In this document: positions 37,443 through 46,529 of the stretch, piece after piece
Layout: every line of letters starts with the position of its first letter
Numbering within the stretch: the stretch's first letter is position 1
NCBI GenBank assembly: GCA_029960955.1
Contig: JASBVS010000037.1
Coordinates: 62,001 to 126,000 of the forward strand
DNA length: 64,000 nt
Direction of reading: 5' to 3'
Origin: Bacillota bacterium
Lineage (GTDB): Bacteria > Bacillota > Sulfobacillia > JAIMAT01
Position numbers and translations under genes: made by a program
The notes under the pieces: generated by a model
The model's database searches: none
Told to the model about the DNA's origin: nothing
Seen by the model: the letters and a program-made list of their open reading frames with translations, nothing else

Positions 37443-38081
37443 TCACCTGCCCTCTCGCGGCGCGCCGGCCGGCCCGACCAGGCTGACCGGCCGGCCCCCG
37501 GCCACCGGGCTGACCCGGCGGCCGGCCACCGCCCAGAAGTAGAAGATGGAGAAGATCGAGAGGAGGAGCGCCGCGTCGCGGGCGAAGGGAAGCGCCGCGG
37601 GATCGGGCAGCGTCGGGTGGAGGCGACCCGCGAGGTAGTCGGTCACGTCGTTGAGCAGGGCCCAGGAGGCTCCCAGCGCGCCGGCTGCCGCCCCCGGCCG
37701 GTAGACGCGCAGGAAGAGCCAGGACTCCAGCGCCATCCCCGCGTGCGAGAGAGCGAGCAGGAGCCCTTCCGCGGGCAGCCAACCGTGGACCCAGGCGAAC
37801 TGGGAGAAGATGACCACCGTCCAGAGCCCGTACTTCATCAGGTTGACGGCAGCCAGGCCCTCCAGCCAGCGCCACCTGCGGCCCAGCGCCAGGCCCGCCA
37901 GCGCCAGCGTGAAGAAGAAGCTGGCCGAGGGCGAGTCGGGCACCACCGGCCACTGCCACCAGGGTGTGGAGGCGAGCTGGGGACTGTACCAGTAGAACCC
38001 GTAGAGCGAGCCCAGGAAGTTGACCCCGACCAGCGCCAGCACCCAGCTCCGGTTGCGCGGAACGTCGAACAGCCAGCGCAA
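37443..38081 (-). CDS. DUF1405 family membrane protein
   Basis: NRSWVLALVGVNFLGSLYGFYWYSPQLASTPWWQWPVVPDSPSASFFF, MKYGLWTVVIF; TTG 38081. Confidence 0.8.
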   Translation of the reverse strand: MRWLFDVPRNRSWVLALVGVNFLGSLYGFYWYSPQLASTPWWQWPVVPDSPSASFFFTLALAGLALGRRWRWLEGLAAVNLMKYGLWTVVIFSQFAWVHGWLPAEGLLLALSHAGMALESWLFLRVYRPGAAAGALGASWALLNDVTDYLAGRLHPTLPDPAALPFARDAALLLSIFSIFYFWAVAGRRVSPVAGGRPVSLVGPAGAPREGR

Positions 38082-38171
38082 GCGACCGCCCCTTCCTCCC
38101 GGGAGAGCTTCCCCGGGGCGCGGAGGCTTCCTTCCTGCGAGGCGGGGCCGGGGGCGGCCGCGCGTGAAAAC

Positions 38172-38197
38172 GGAGGCATCGACCGGCCGATGCCTCC
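38172..38197 (-). terminator. Terminator of speH
   Basis: Minus: GGAGGCATCG-GCCGGT-CGATGCCTCC followed by GTTTTC. Confidence 0.75.
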
Positions 38198-38278
38198 GCG
38201 CCTTCGCTCCTCTCCTGGACTCCTGGCGGTCACCGCCAGCGCCGGCCAGACCGGCCGCCAGCCGAGCCGGCCTTGGCG

Positions 38279-38689
38279 TCAGCGCGCCGCGGTCACCGGC
38301 AGGGGCTCCTCGGCCTCCACGATGCCGGCTTCCGTGCCGCGGACGAACTCGCGCACGTAGTACCGGCTGCTGGGCAACGCGTCGACGAGGAAGCGCGCGG
38401 CCTCCATCGGACGCATGTTCTCCCCGCAGGTGAAAACGTCGAACGAGGCGTAACCGTGCTCCGGCGTCGTGTGCACCGAGATGTGGGACTCGGCCAGCAC
38501 CAGGACCCCGCTCAGCCCCTGCACCGGGAAGCGATGAAAGGTCTCCTCCACCACGGTGGCCCCGCTGATCCGGGCCGCCTCGCGGAGAAGGTCGCGCATG
38601 CCGTCGAGGTCGTTGAGCGTCTCGAACGGCACACCCCACACGTCGAGCAGGACGTGATGCCCGACGGTGTCGTGGAAGACCCCATCCAT
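38279..38689 (-). CDS. speH: S-adenosylmethionine decarboxylase proenzyme
   Basis: MDGVFHDTVGHHVLLDVWGVPFETLNDLDGMRDLL, VLAESHISVHTTPEHGYASFDVFTCG (self-cleavage serine context); [12 protein letters not shown] upstream of ATG 38689. Confidence 0.93.
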   Translation of the reverse strand: MDGVFHDTVGHHVLLDVWGVPFETLNDLDGMRDLLREAARISGATVVEETFHRFPVQGLSGVLVLAESHISVHTTPEHGYASFDVFTCGENMRPMEAARFLVDALPSSRYYVREFVRGTEAGIVEAEEPLPVTAAR

Positions 38690-38858
38690 GAGAAAAGCCC
38701 CCCTTTGTGCAGACATTCCAGCCCTCTCAGGCTGGCCGGGACCATCGTTTTCGCCACGGGGGAAGAAGTCGGGCCGCACTGCCCCAACCCTTTGAGCGAA
38801 ACTAGGTTCCTGATTGGCGGGTCGGCGACGCTCCGGCCGCTTGGACCCAACACGGTGG

Positions 38859-38887
38859 ATTCTAGGGTGGGTACCCCCCGCCGTCAA
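38859..38887 (-). promoter_or_regulatory. Sigma-A-type promoter for speH
   Basis: Minus: TTGACG (38887-38882) - 17 nt - TAGAAT (38864-38859). Confidence 0.75.
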
Positions 38888-38995
38888 GAGACGACAAGAC
38901 CCCCCCGGCCCCGCCGCCGGAGGCCGCCCGCCGCGCATATTTCTGCCCTTACAGGCGCATTCAAAGAAAAGGGAACCATCTCCCAATGAAAGGGG

Positions 38996-39559
38996 GTGAA
39001 AGGAACGGAGCAAGAGGTCGCCGAGCGCAAGCCGCAGACGGTGGATCCTCTCCTGCTCCTGCGCACCCTGGAAGAGACGCCCGCGCTCAAGCGGGTCCTC
39101 CTGGCGCGCATGGAGGAAGAGTTCCAGAGCTACCGCCTCGCCGTGGAGCGCACGCTGGACGCCGTCGCCGACCTGCTCCGCGCCACCGTCGGCCCCCTGA
39201 CCGAGCGCGTGGCGCACGTCGAGCGGCGGGTGGAGCGCCTCGAGCAGGGCGGGAGCGCGGGCGTGGAGGCGCTCAGCCCCCGCGCCCGCCAGCGGATCCG
39301 CTGGGGCAGTTCGCCCGAGGAGATCCGGCGCACGGTCTTCCGGCAGATCGACCTGCTCCAGGCGAGGGGACGCGAGCTGACCACGGAGACGATCAAGGCG
39401 GAGGTGCCCAGCCTCCTGCGCTGGATCTACGGCGAGCGGGCGCTCTTCGACGGCATGGAGGGCCTGCGGCGGGCATACGAATCCCAGCGACGCGGCAAAT
39501 CGGACGAGGAGGAAGCTCGGCAGGACGGCGCCCCGCTGGGCGCGACCGGAGCCCGCTGA
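38996..39559 (+). CDS. Hypothetical coiled-coil protein upstream of spoVB-like gene
   Basis: TVDPLLLLRTLEETPALKRVLLARMEEEFQSYRLAVERTLDAVADLLRATVGPLTERVAHVERRVERLEQG...; GTG 38996. Confidence 0.6.
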   Translation: MKGTEQEVAERKPQTVDPLLLLRTLEETPALKRVLLARMEEEFQSYRLAVERTLDAVADLLRATVGPLTERVAHVERRVERLEQGGSAGVEALSPRARQRIRWGSSPEEIRRTVFRQIDLLQARGRELTTETIKAEVPSLLRWIYGERALFDGMEGLRRAYESQRRGKSDEEEARQDGAPLGATGAR

Positions 39560-39583
39560 GCTTCCGCCGAAGGAGGGAAGCCG

Positions 39584-40990
39584 GTGCGCAACCGGCTCCT
39601 TCGCGGCGCCATGGCCTCCCTCTTCGCCGGGCTCGTCACGCGCGCTCTGGGTGCCCTCTACCGTCTCTTCCTGGCGCGGTTGGTCGGCGACACCGGTATC
39701 GGCGTCGTGCAGATGGCCATGCCCGCCTACTACCTGGTGGTGATCCTGGCCGGCCTGGGACTGCCGACCGGCGTCGCCAAGCTGGTGGCCGAAGGCCGGG
39801 CGCGGCGCGACGAGCGCAGCATCGAGATGACGCTGGAGCGCGCCCTCCGCCTGGCCGTGGCGGCCGCCACGCTGGCGGCCGCCGGCCTCTGGCTGGCCGC
39901 GCCCTGGCTTTCTCGGAGCCTGCTGGAGGAGCGCCGGGTCCTGGGGGCGTTGCGCTGGATGCCGCTGGCCATGCTGATCGCGGTCCCCAGCGCCCTCTTC
40001 CGCGGGTACTTCCAGGGGCTGGACGACCTGGAGACACCCTCCTGGGCACAGCTGGCGGAGCAGGTGGTCCGGGCCCTGGCCGTCCTCCTCCTGGTCCGGG
40101 CGCTGCGCCCCTTCGGCCTGACCGCGGTGGCGACGGGCTCCATGCTGGGCGTCGCCCTGGGCGAGGCGGCCGGCTTCGCCGTCTACGCGCTGGCCTACCG
40201 GCGGCGTGCCAGCCGCCCGCGCCCCTGGCTGTCGCGCGGTCGCCGGACCACCTCCGCGGAGCTCCTCCGTCTCTCGCTGCCCGTCATGGTCGCCAGCCTG
40301 AGCGGGGCGCTCAGTTCCATGCTGGACGCCGTCCTCATTCCGCGGCGGCTGGAGAGCGCCGGACTCAGCCCGGCGGAGGCCACGGCCGCCTACGGCCGGG
40401 TGGTGGGCATGGCGCTGCCCGTCCTCTACCTGCCCATGGTGGCCGTCTATCCGCTGGCGGTGATGGCGCTCTCCGGCATCTCCGCGGCGACGGAGGCGCG
40501 CAACCCGGCCTCCGTCCGCAGGCAGCTGACGCTCTACGCGGCCCTCGCCGCCACTGTCGGCCTGGCCACCTCCCTCTCCCTGACCGCGGCCCCGGGGTCG
40601 ATCGCCGCGCTCCTCTACGGGGAGGCGACGCTGGCCCCGCTGATGCTCTGGCTGGTGCCGGCCGCGCCGCTCCTCTACGTCGGCCAGGTCTTCAGCTCCG
40701 CCCTCAACGGCATGGGACGGACGGCCTCCGTGCTGGTCAACGGGACGCTGGGCCTGGTCGTCCGGTTGGCGCTCCTCTGGGCCCTGACCGCCGATCCGCA
40801 GGTGGGCGAGGCGGGGCCGCTCGTCGCCTTCGCGGCGGGTACGGGGGTGACGCTGGCGCTCAACTTCCTGGCGCTGCGGCGGGAGATCCGAAGCTCACTG
40901 CGCGCGGGTCCCCCACCACCTGGACCCAGATCGCTCCCGGGGCCCACGGGAACGCCTGCCAGCGATCTCCTGCCCGGATCTCGAAGCTGA
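39584..40990 (+). CDS. SpoVB-like flippase/polysaccharide biosynthesis membrane protein (MOP superfamily)
   Basis: LFAGLVTRALGALYRLFLARLVGDTGIGVVQMAMPAYYLVVILAGLGLPTGVAKLVAE, LFRGYFQGLDDLETPSWAQLAEQVVR; GTG with GGAGGGAAG RBS. Confidence 0.87.
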   Translation: MRNRLLRGAMASLFAGLVTRALGALYRLFLARLVGDTGIGVVQMAMPAYYLVVILAGLGLPTGVAKLVAEGRARRDERSIEMTLERALRLAVAAATLAAAGLWLAAPWLSRSLLEERRVLGALRWMPLAMLIAVPSALFRGYFQGLDDLETPSWAQLAEQVVRALAVLLLVRALRPFGLTAVATGSMLGVALGEAAGFAVYALAYRRRASRPRPWLSRGRRTTSAELLRLSLPVMVASLSGALSSMLDAVLIPRRLESAGLSPAEATAAYGRVVGMALPVLYLPMVAVYPLAVMALSGISAATEARNPASVRRQLTLYAALAATVGLATSLSLTAAPGSIAALLYGEATLAPLMLWLVPAAPLLYVGQVFSSALNGMGRTASVLVNGTLGLVVRLALLWALTADPQVGEAGPLVAFAAGTGVTLALNFLALRREIRSSLRAGPPPPGPRSLPGPTGTPASDLLPGSRS

Positions 40991-41912
40991 ACGGCGCCGC
41001 GGCGGAGGGCTTGCTCCAGCGCCCCTGCCAGAGCCGGCCGTCGCGGAGGAACCAGGCGTCGCCGGAGCCGGTCAGGCGGACGTCGAGGTAGCCTTCCTTG
41101 CCCGGGAGGAGCCGGATGTCGGTGACCAGGACGACCAGGTCGCCGGCGCGGACCTGCGCGCCCTCGCGGGTGCGGAACGGCTGCCCGTTCAACCACCGCT
41201 CCCAGGCGCCGTTCCGGTACCGCCAGGCGATGACGTTCCGGTCGATGCCCGAGGTCAGGTAGTGGAGGTCGAGCTCGGAGACGGGCTTCCCGCCCGCCGG
41301 TGCCGGCCCGGAGGAGAGCCCCAGGCTGCCCGGCTGGAGATCGAGCCGCGCGGCGGCCTGGAGGAGCTCCTGCGCCGAGGTGTAGAGGTTGTGCGGCGCA
41401 CGCCGCGAGGGGTCCCGCGAGAAGTACCGGTCGCCGGGCGGAAAGAGGCCGTCGATCTGGGCGACGCCCAGCGCCTGGATGGCGGCGAAGCCCGCCTGGC
41501 TGCCGCCGGCGTGGACGAGGACGGCGCCGTAGGCGGCCGCGATGGCGGCGAAGTAGGGGCGGGCGCTGCGGACGGGGCCGATGCGCTCCGGCGACCGGCT
41601 CTCGAAGAAGGCCTCGAAGCGCGTGATGTAGCCCTCCGCCGGCACCTCCCAGACCATGTCCGCCTGGTCGAGGCCGCTCTGCGGGCGGGCGCCGGCCTGG
41701 TTGTCGACGGTGACGGCGAAGAGCCCGCCCAGGGCCGGCTCTCCGGCGGAGGAGGGCGGGGCGGGAGCCGCCGGCCCGGAGCCGCCGCCGCTTGGAGCGG
41801 CGGGCGGGACGGAGGCGGAGGGGCTCCGCCGCCCGCCGCCCGAGCAGCCGCCCGCCAGGAGAAGCGCGGCCAGAGCGGCCGCCAGCGCCAGGCGGAGCGG
41901 GGAGCGGCTCAT
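40860..41912 (-). CDS. DUF3048 (YerB-like) lipoprotein
   Basis: Lipobox LALAAALAALLLAGGC; FAVTVDNQAGARPQSGLDQADMVWEVPAEGYITRFEAFFESRSPERIGPVRSARPYF; C-terminal IWVQVVGD. Confidence 0.9.
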   Translation of the reverse strand: MSRSPLRLALAAALAALLLAGGCSGGGRRSPSASVPPAAPSGGGSGPAAPAPPSSAGEPALGGLFAVTVDNQAGARPQSGLDQADMVWEVPAEGYITRFEAFFESRSPERIGPVRSARPYFAAIAAAYGAVLVHAGGSQAGFAAIQALGVAQIDGLFPPGDRYFSRDPSRRAPHNLYTSAQELLQAAARLDLQPGSLGLSSGPAPAGGKPVSELDLHYLTSGIDRNVIAWRYRNGAWERWLNGQPFRTREGAQVRAGDLVVLVTDIRLLPGKEGYLDVRLTGSGDAWFLRDGRLWQGRWSKPSAAAPFSFEIRAGDRWQAFPWAPGAIWVQVVGDPRAVSFGSPAAAPGS

Positions 41913-42685
41913 CGCCCGGTGAACCTCGGTTCGCGCTTCTCGAGGAAGGCGCGCATACCCTCCTCCTTGTCGGCGGTGGCGAAGAGCGCCTGGAAGAGGT
42001 GCTGCTCCAGCCGCAGGCCCTCCCCCAGCGGCAGCCGCTCCGAGGCGCGCAGCGCCTCCTTGGCGGCGCGGACCGCCTGGCGCGGACGCGAGGCGATGGT
42101 CCGCGCCAGCTCGCGGGCGGCGTCCAGCAGCTGGTCGTCGGGGAGGACGCGGTTGACGAGACCGGCCTCCAGCGCTTCCTGGGCGGTGTAGCGGGCGCCG
42201 GTCAGGATCCACTCGCTGGCCCGGTAGCGTCCGATCCGGCGGGGCAGGCGCTGCGTGCCGCCGGCCCCGGGGATGATGCCCAGCCGGATCTCGGGCTGGC
42301 CGAGCCGGGCGGAGGCGGCGGCGAGGATGATGTCGCAGGCCATGGCCAGCTCCAGCCCGCCGCCCAGCGCGTAGCCGTTGACGGCGGCGACGAGCGGCAT
42401 GCGGACGCGGTCGATCCGCCGCCAGACGGCGAAGGGCTGGCGGTCGAGCAGGTCGACGACGCCCAGGCCGGCCATCTCGCCGATGTCGGCCCCGGCGGCG
42501 AAGGCCCTTCCTCTGCCGGTCAGGACGGCGCAGCCGACCGCCGGGTCGGCGTCCAGCTCCTCCAGCCGGTCGGCCAGCTCGGTCATCAGCTCGAAGTCGA
42601 GGGCGTTGAGCACCTCGGGGCGGTTGAGGGTGAGCACGGCGATGGGCTCCTCGCGGCTCACCTCGACAAAGCGGCTCTCGGCCAC
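41909..42685 (-). CDS. Enoyl-CoA hydratase/isomerase family protein
   Basis: IAVLTLNRPEVLNALDFELMTEL, GRGRAFAAGADIGEMAGL, AVNGYALGGGLELAMACDIILAAASARLGQPEIRLGIIPGAGGTQRLPRRIG. Confidence 0.93.
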   Translation of the reverse strand: MAESRFVEVSREEPIAVLTLNRPEVLNALDFELMTELADRLEELDADPAVGCAVLTGRGRAFAAGADIGEMAGLGVVDLLDRQPFAVWRRIDRVRMPLVAAVNGYALGGGLELAMACDIILAAASARLGQPEIRLGIIPGAGGTQRLPRRIGRYRASEWILTGARYTAQEALEAGLVNRVLPDDQLLDAARELARTIASRPRQAVRAAKEALRASERLPLGEGLRLEQHLFQALFATADKEEGMRAFLEKREPRFTGR

Positions 42686-42787
42686 GGGCGAAACCCTCCT
42701 TTCGCGTTCGCACCGCCGCTCCCTGGCGGCGGCCCCCGAAGCGGCGGGCGGCGCCGGTGCACCGCCCGCGGCCGCCGGCGGTCGACC

Positions 42788-44290
42788 TCAGAGCAACTGT
42801 TCGAGCCTCTCGGGCAGGAGGGCCAGCGTGCGGGTGGCGAAGCCGGTGGCGCCCGACTCCGTCAGCGCGGCCGGCTTCTCCACCCAGGCGGTGCCCGCCA
42901 CGTCGAGATGCGCCCAGGCCGCCTCGCCGACGAACTCGCCGACGAAGAGGCCGCCCACGATGGTGCCGGCGCCCGCCTCGCGCGGAGCGACGTTGGCCAG
43001 GTCGGCCACCTCGCTCTTGTAGAGCTGGCGGTACTCCCGCCAGGCCGGCAGCTCCCAGTAGCGCTCGCCGGCGGCGCGGCCGGCCTCGATCACCGTCTCG
43101 ATCAGGCGCCGGTCGTTCCCGAGGATGGCGGCCGCCTCGTGCCCGAGCGCCGTCACCACCGCGCCGGTCAGCGTCGCCACGGTGACGATCCAGCGCGCCC
43201 CCTCCCGCGCGGCGTAGGCGACCGCGTCGGCCAGGACGAGCCGTCCCTCCGCGTCGGTGCTGAGCACCTCGATCGTCGTCCCGTTCATCGCCCGCACCAC
43301 GTCGCCCGGGCGCTGGGCGCCGCCGCCCGGCATGTTCTCGGTCACCGGCGCGACGCCGATCACGTCGACGGAGGGCTTGAGGGCCGCGATGGCCTGCATG
43401 GCCGCGATCACGTCGGCGGCGCCCGACTTGTCCATCTTCATCTCGTGCATGCCGGCGGCGGGCTTGAGCGAGATGCCGCCCGAGTCGAAGACGATCCCCT
43501 TGCCCACCAGCGCCAGGAGCGGCGCGCCCTCGCGGCCCGAGCGGTAGCGGAGGAGGATCAGCCGCGGCGGCTCGTGGCTGCCGCGGTTGACGCCGAGCAG
43601 CGCGCCCATGCCCAGCCGCTCCATCTCGCGCTCGTCCAGCGCCTGGAAGTCGAGCCCCGCCCCGGCCGCCACCGCCTGGGCCCGCTCGGCCATCCGCCGC
43701 GGCGGCAGCTGGTTGGCCGGCTCGTTGGCGAGCTGGCGGGCGAGCAGCGTGGCGCGGGCCAGCACCTCGGCGCGCCGGACCGCCGCCTCCCGCTCGGGCT
43801 CGGCGACGAGGAGGAACGCCTCGGGGTCCGCTTCCTCGGGCGACTCCTGCCGCCCCCCGCTCTTGTAAGCCAGGAAGCGGTCGAGCCCGAGGAGCGTCCC
43901 CTCGACGACCGCTGCCGCCGCCGCGTCGTCGCCCAGGAAGGCGCCGTAGAGCGTGCTGGCCAGCCGCCGCACGCCCGCGGCGCGGGCCGCGCGCGCGGCG
44001 CGGGCCGCAGCCCGGCGGAGTCCCTGGCCGTCCAGCTCGGCGTGCGCGCCCAGACCGGCCAGGATCAGGAGGGGCGCGCGCAGGTCGCCTCCCGCCGGCA
44101 GGACCGCCGTCTCCTCGAGGCGGCCGCGCATGCGTCCCTCCGCCAGCCAGCGGGCGACCAGCCCGCCCGTCGCCCGGTCGACGGCGCGCGCGCCCGGATC
44201 GAGCCGTTCGCCGTCGCTGTAGACGCCGACCACCAGCGCGTCCGCCTCCGCCTCCAGGGGGCTGCCTGCGATCCTTCGAACCTCGGTCAT
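42788..44290 (-). CDS. pepA: Leucyl aminopeptidase (M17)
   Basis: LVGKGIVFDSGGISLKPAAGMHEMKMDKSGAADVIAAMQAIA, NTDAEGR-like LSTDAEGRLVLADAVAYA, LTGAVVTALG. Confidence 0.95.
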   Translation of the reverse strand: MTEVRRIAGSPLEAEADALVVGVYSDGERLDPGARAVDRATGGLVARWLAEGRMRGRLEETAVLPAGGDLRAPLLILAGLGAHAELDGQGLRRAAARAARAARAAGVRRLASTLYGAFLGDDAAAAAVVEGTLLGLDRFLAYKSGGRQESPEEADPEAFLLVAEPEREAAVRRAEVLARATLLARQLANEPANQLPPRRMAERAQAVAAGAGLDFQALDEREMERLGMGALLGVNRGSHEPPRLILLRYRSGREGAPLLALVGKGIVFDSGGISLKPAAGMHEMKMDKSGAADVIAAMQAIAALKPSVDVIGVAPVTENMPGGGAQRPGDVVRAMNGTTIEVLSTDAEGRLVLADAVAYAAREGARWIVTVATLTGAVVTALGHEAAAILGNDRRLIETVIEAGRAAGERYWELPAWREYRQLYKSEVADLANVAPREAGAGTIVGGLFVGEFVGEAAWAHLDVAGTAWVEKPAALTESGATGFATRTLALLPERLEQLL

Positions 44291-44334
44291 GCTCTCGCTC
44301 CTTCCTTGGCGTCGACGCTCCCCGGTCTTGCTCC

Positions 44335-45315
44335 TCACTCCACCGCCGCCGGCGGGCGGCGACCCTGCAGCGCCGCCAGGAGGTTGTCCACGGCAAGGCG
44401 GGCCATCGCCTCGCGGGTCTGGCGGGTGGCGCTGCCGATGTGCGGCGTCAGGACCACCTGGGGCAGCCGCAGCAGCCTGGGCTCGACCGCGGGCTCGCGC
44501 TCGAAGACGTCGAGCCCGGCCGCGGCCGGACGGCCGGCCTCCAGCGCGTCGGCCAGCGCCGCCTCGTCGACGACGGCACCCCGCGAGGTGTTGACCAGCA
44601 CGGCGTGCGCTCCCATCAGGGCGAGCTCGCGGCGGCCGATGAAGTGGTGCGTCTCGGCCGTGTAGGCCAGGTGGACGCTGACGAAGTCCGCCTTGGCGAG
44701 GAGCTCGTCCAGCTCGACGCGGCTGACGCCCAGCCACTCGTCCTCCATGGGGTTGATCTCCGTCCGGTTCCAGTAGATCACGTTCATGTCGAAGCCGGAG
44801 GCGCGCTTGGCCACGGCCTTGCCGATCCGTCCGAGGCCGACGATGCCCAGCGTCCGCCCGTAGACCTCGGCGCCCAGGAGCAGGTCGGGCCGCCAGCCGT
44901 GGAAGCCGCCCGCGCGCACCAGCCGGTCGCCCTCGACCACGCGCCGGGCCGCGGCCAGCATCAGCGCCCAGGCGAGGTCGGCGGTCGCCTCCGTCAGCAC
45001 GTCGGGCGAGTGGGTGACGACGATCCCCCGCTCGCGGCAGGCGGCCAAGTCGATGTGGTCGACGCCGGTGGAGAGGGTGGAGACCGCGCGCAGGCGCGGG
45101 GCCGCGTCGAGGAGCTCCCGGTCGACGCGGTCGACCAGCAGGCAGAGGAGACCGTCCGCCTCGCGCACCGCCTCGAGGAGCCACACCCTCCGGTCGACGC
45201 CCTCCGCCGGCGGGCCGAGCACCTCCACCTCGCGGGCCAGGCGCTCCGTCCCGCCTCCCGGGAGGAAGCCCGTCACCACCACGCGCGTCGCCACCGCGAC
45301 CGCCACCTCCTGCAC
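44335..45315 (-). CDS. D-isomer-specific 2-hydroxyacid dehydrogenase (glyoxylate reductase-like)
   Basis: LSTGVDHIDLAACRERGIVVTHSPDVLTEATADLAWALMLAAARR, LGIVGLGRIGKAVAKRASGFDMNVIYWNR, VNTSRGAVVDEAAL. Confidence 0.92.
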   Translation of the reverse strand: MQEVAVAVATRVVVTGFLPGGGTERLAREVEVLGPPAEGVDRRVWLLEAVREADGLLCLLVDRVDRELLDAAPRLRAVSTLSTGVDHIDLAACRERGIVVTHSPDVLTEATADLAWALMLAAARRVVEGDRLVRAGGFHGWRPDLLLGAEVYGRTLGIVGLGRIGKAVAKRASGFDMNVIYWNRTEINPMEDEWLGVSRVELDELLAKADFVSVHLAYTAETHHFIGRRELALMGAHAVLVNTSRGAVVDEAALADALEAGRPAAAGLDVFEREPAVEPRLLRLPQVVLTPHIGSATRQTREAMARLAVDNLLAALQGRRPPAAVE

Positions 45316-45346
45316 GCCCGGCGTCCATTATGCCAGTATGCCGGCC

Positions 45347-46447
45347 CTACCAGCGCCAGGCGAGCGTCCAGCGGCTGCTGAAGAGCCAGCGCTCCACGCG
45401 CACCCCGTCTCGTCCCGGCTCGAGCAGGGTCAGGGTGCGCCCCGCCAGCCAGGCCGGATGAAGGATGTAGGGCGGACCGGCCGGGAGGCTGGCGCTCCAG
45501 GTGCGCGCGCCGGCGGTGTCGCGCAGCTCCAGCCTGGCCGGGCCGCCCGGCTCGCTCCGCCAGAGGAGCCAGCCCAGGCCCGGGAGCTCGCCCAGGAGGT
45601 CGACCGTCTCGCCGGGCGAGCGGAGCTCGAGCGAGAAGAGCCTCTCCGGGCCGCCCGCTCCGAGGCGGACCAGCCGCCGGAGGAGCGGCGAGGGGCCGCC
45701 CAGCAGCGCCGCGATCCCCTGGCGCGCGGGGGCGGCGGAGAGGATGAGGCCCCCGCCGCCCCCTCCCGGCGCCTGGATTGCGCTTTCGCCGACGGGGCGG
45801 AGTCGCCCTTCCTCCAGCAGCCAGAGCCGGCGCCGGACGAAACGGGTGCCGCCCTCGCTGGCCAGGACCGCCAGCGCGCCGGGCTGGCCGCGGAGGAGAA
45901 GGATCCTCCGCCAGCGCACCTCGCGGCCGTCCGGCGCGCCCATGAGCGGGAGCGGCTCGCCCGGGTCGGGCCCCGGGCGAAGGGCGAGGAGCGCTCCGCT
46001 GCGGCCGTCGGCGAGCAGCCAGCCCTGCGGCAGCGGCGCCAGCGCCGTGTACCAGCCGCTGCCGGGCAGGGAGGCGGCCCGCCAGCGGATTCCGCCCCCT
46101 GCCTTCCGGCCCGCGCCGCCCCCCTCGCCCTCCGGCGGGGCGGTCGCCACGGCCTCCAGCAGGCGGTGGTTGGCGGCGTCCAGGATGACGGGCCGCCCGG
46201 AGGCGTCCGTCGCCACCGCCGTCGGGCCGCGCCAGAGGCCGTCCAGCGAGAGGTAGCGGCCGACTTCGCCCGCGCCGGAGCCCCAGCGGAGCCGGGCCAG
46301 CTGCCGGCGCTCGACATGCACCGTCCGCACCGGGCGCACCAGCAGAAAGGCCGCCAGGAGCGGCAGCAGGAGCAGGAGCGAGGCCCGGCGCCCGGGGCGG
46401 GCGCCGCGCGGGGAGGAGGCCGCAGGGACGCGGGAGAGGCCGGACAT
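45347..46447 (-). CDS. Hypothetical exported protein, possible beta-propeller
   Basis: N-terminal TM RASLLLLLPLLAAFLLVRPVRTVHV, repeated strand-like segments (GPTAVATDASGRPVILDAANHRLLEA...). Confidence 0.55.
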   Translation of the reverse strand: MSGLSRVPAASSPRGARPGRRASLLLLLPLLAAFLLVRPVRTVHVERRQLARLRWGSGAGEVGRYLSLDGLWRGPTAVATDASGRPVILDAANHRLLEAVATAPPEGEGGGAGRKAGGGIRWRAASLPGSGWYTALAPLPQGWLLADGRSGALLALRPGPDPGEPLPLMGAPDGREVRWRRILLLRGQPGALAVLASEGGTRFVRRRLWLLEEGRLRPVGESAIQAPGGGGGGLILSAAPARQGIAALLGGPSPLLRRLVRLGAGGPERLFSLELRSPGETVDLLGELPGLGWLLWRSEPGGPARLELRDTAGARTWSASLPAGPPYILHPAWLAGRTLTLLEPGRDGVRVERWLFSSRWTLAWRW

Positions 46448-46529
46448 CGACCACCCACCCCGGCGCGGGGAGTGGAGCCGCGCCGGGGATAGGTATGCCG
46501 GGCAGGCGCGCGCCAGCCCGCCTGCGGGT

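Noticed and set aside
41792-44665. 957-aa plus-strand ORF
   Set aside because: Antisense to pepA and enoyl-CoA hydratase; no recognisable domains.
40860-45328. Apparent giant minus-strand fusions (1178 aa and 846 aa ORFs)
   Set aside because: Upstream portions are out-of-frame shadow translation of the neighbouring genes; real starts are internal (41912 and 44290).
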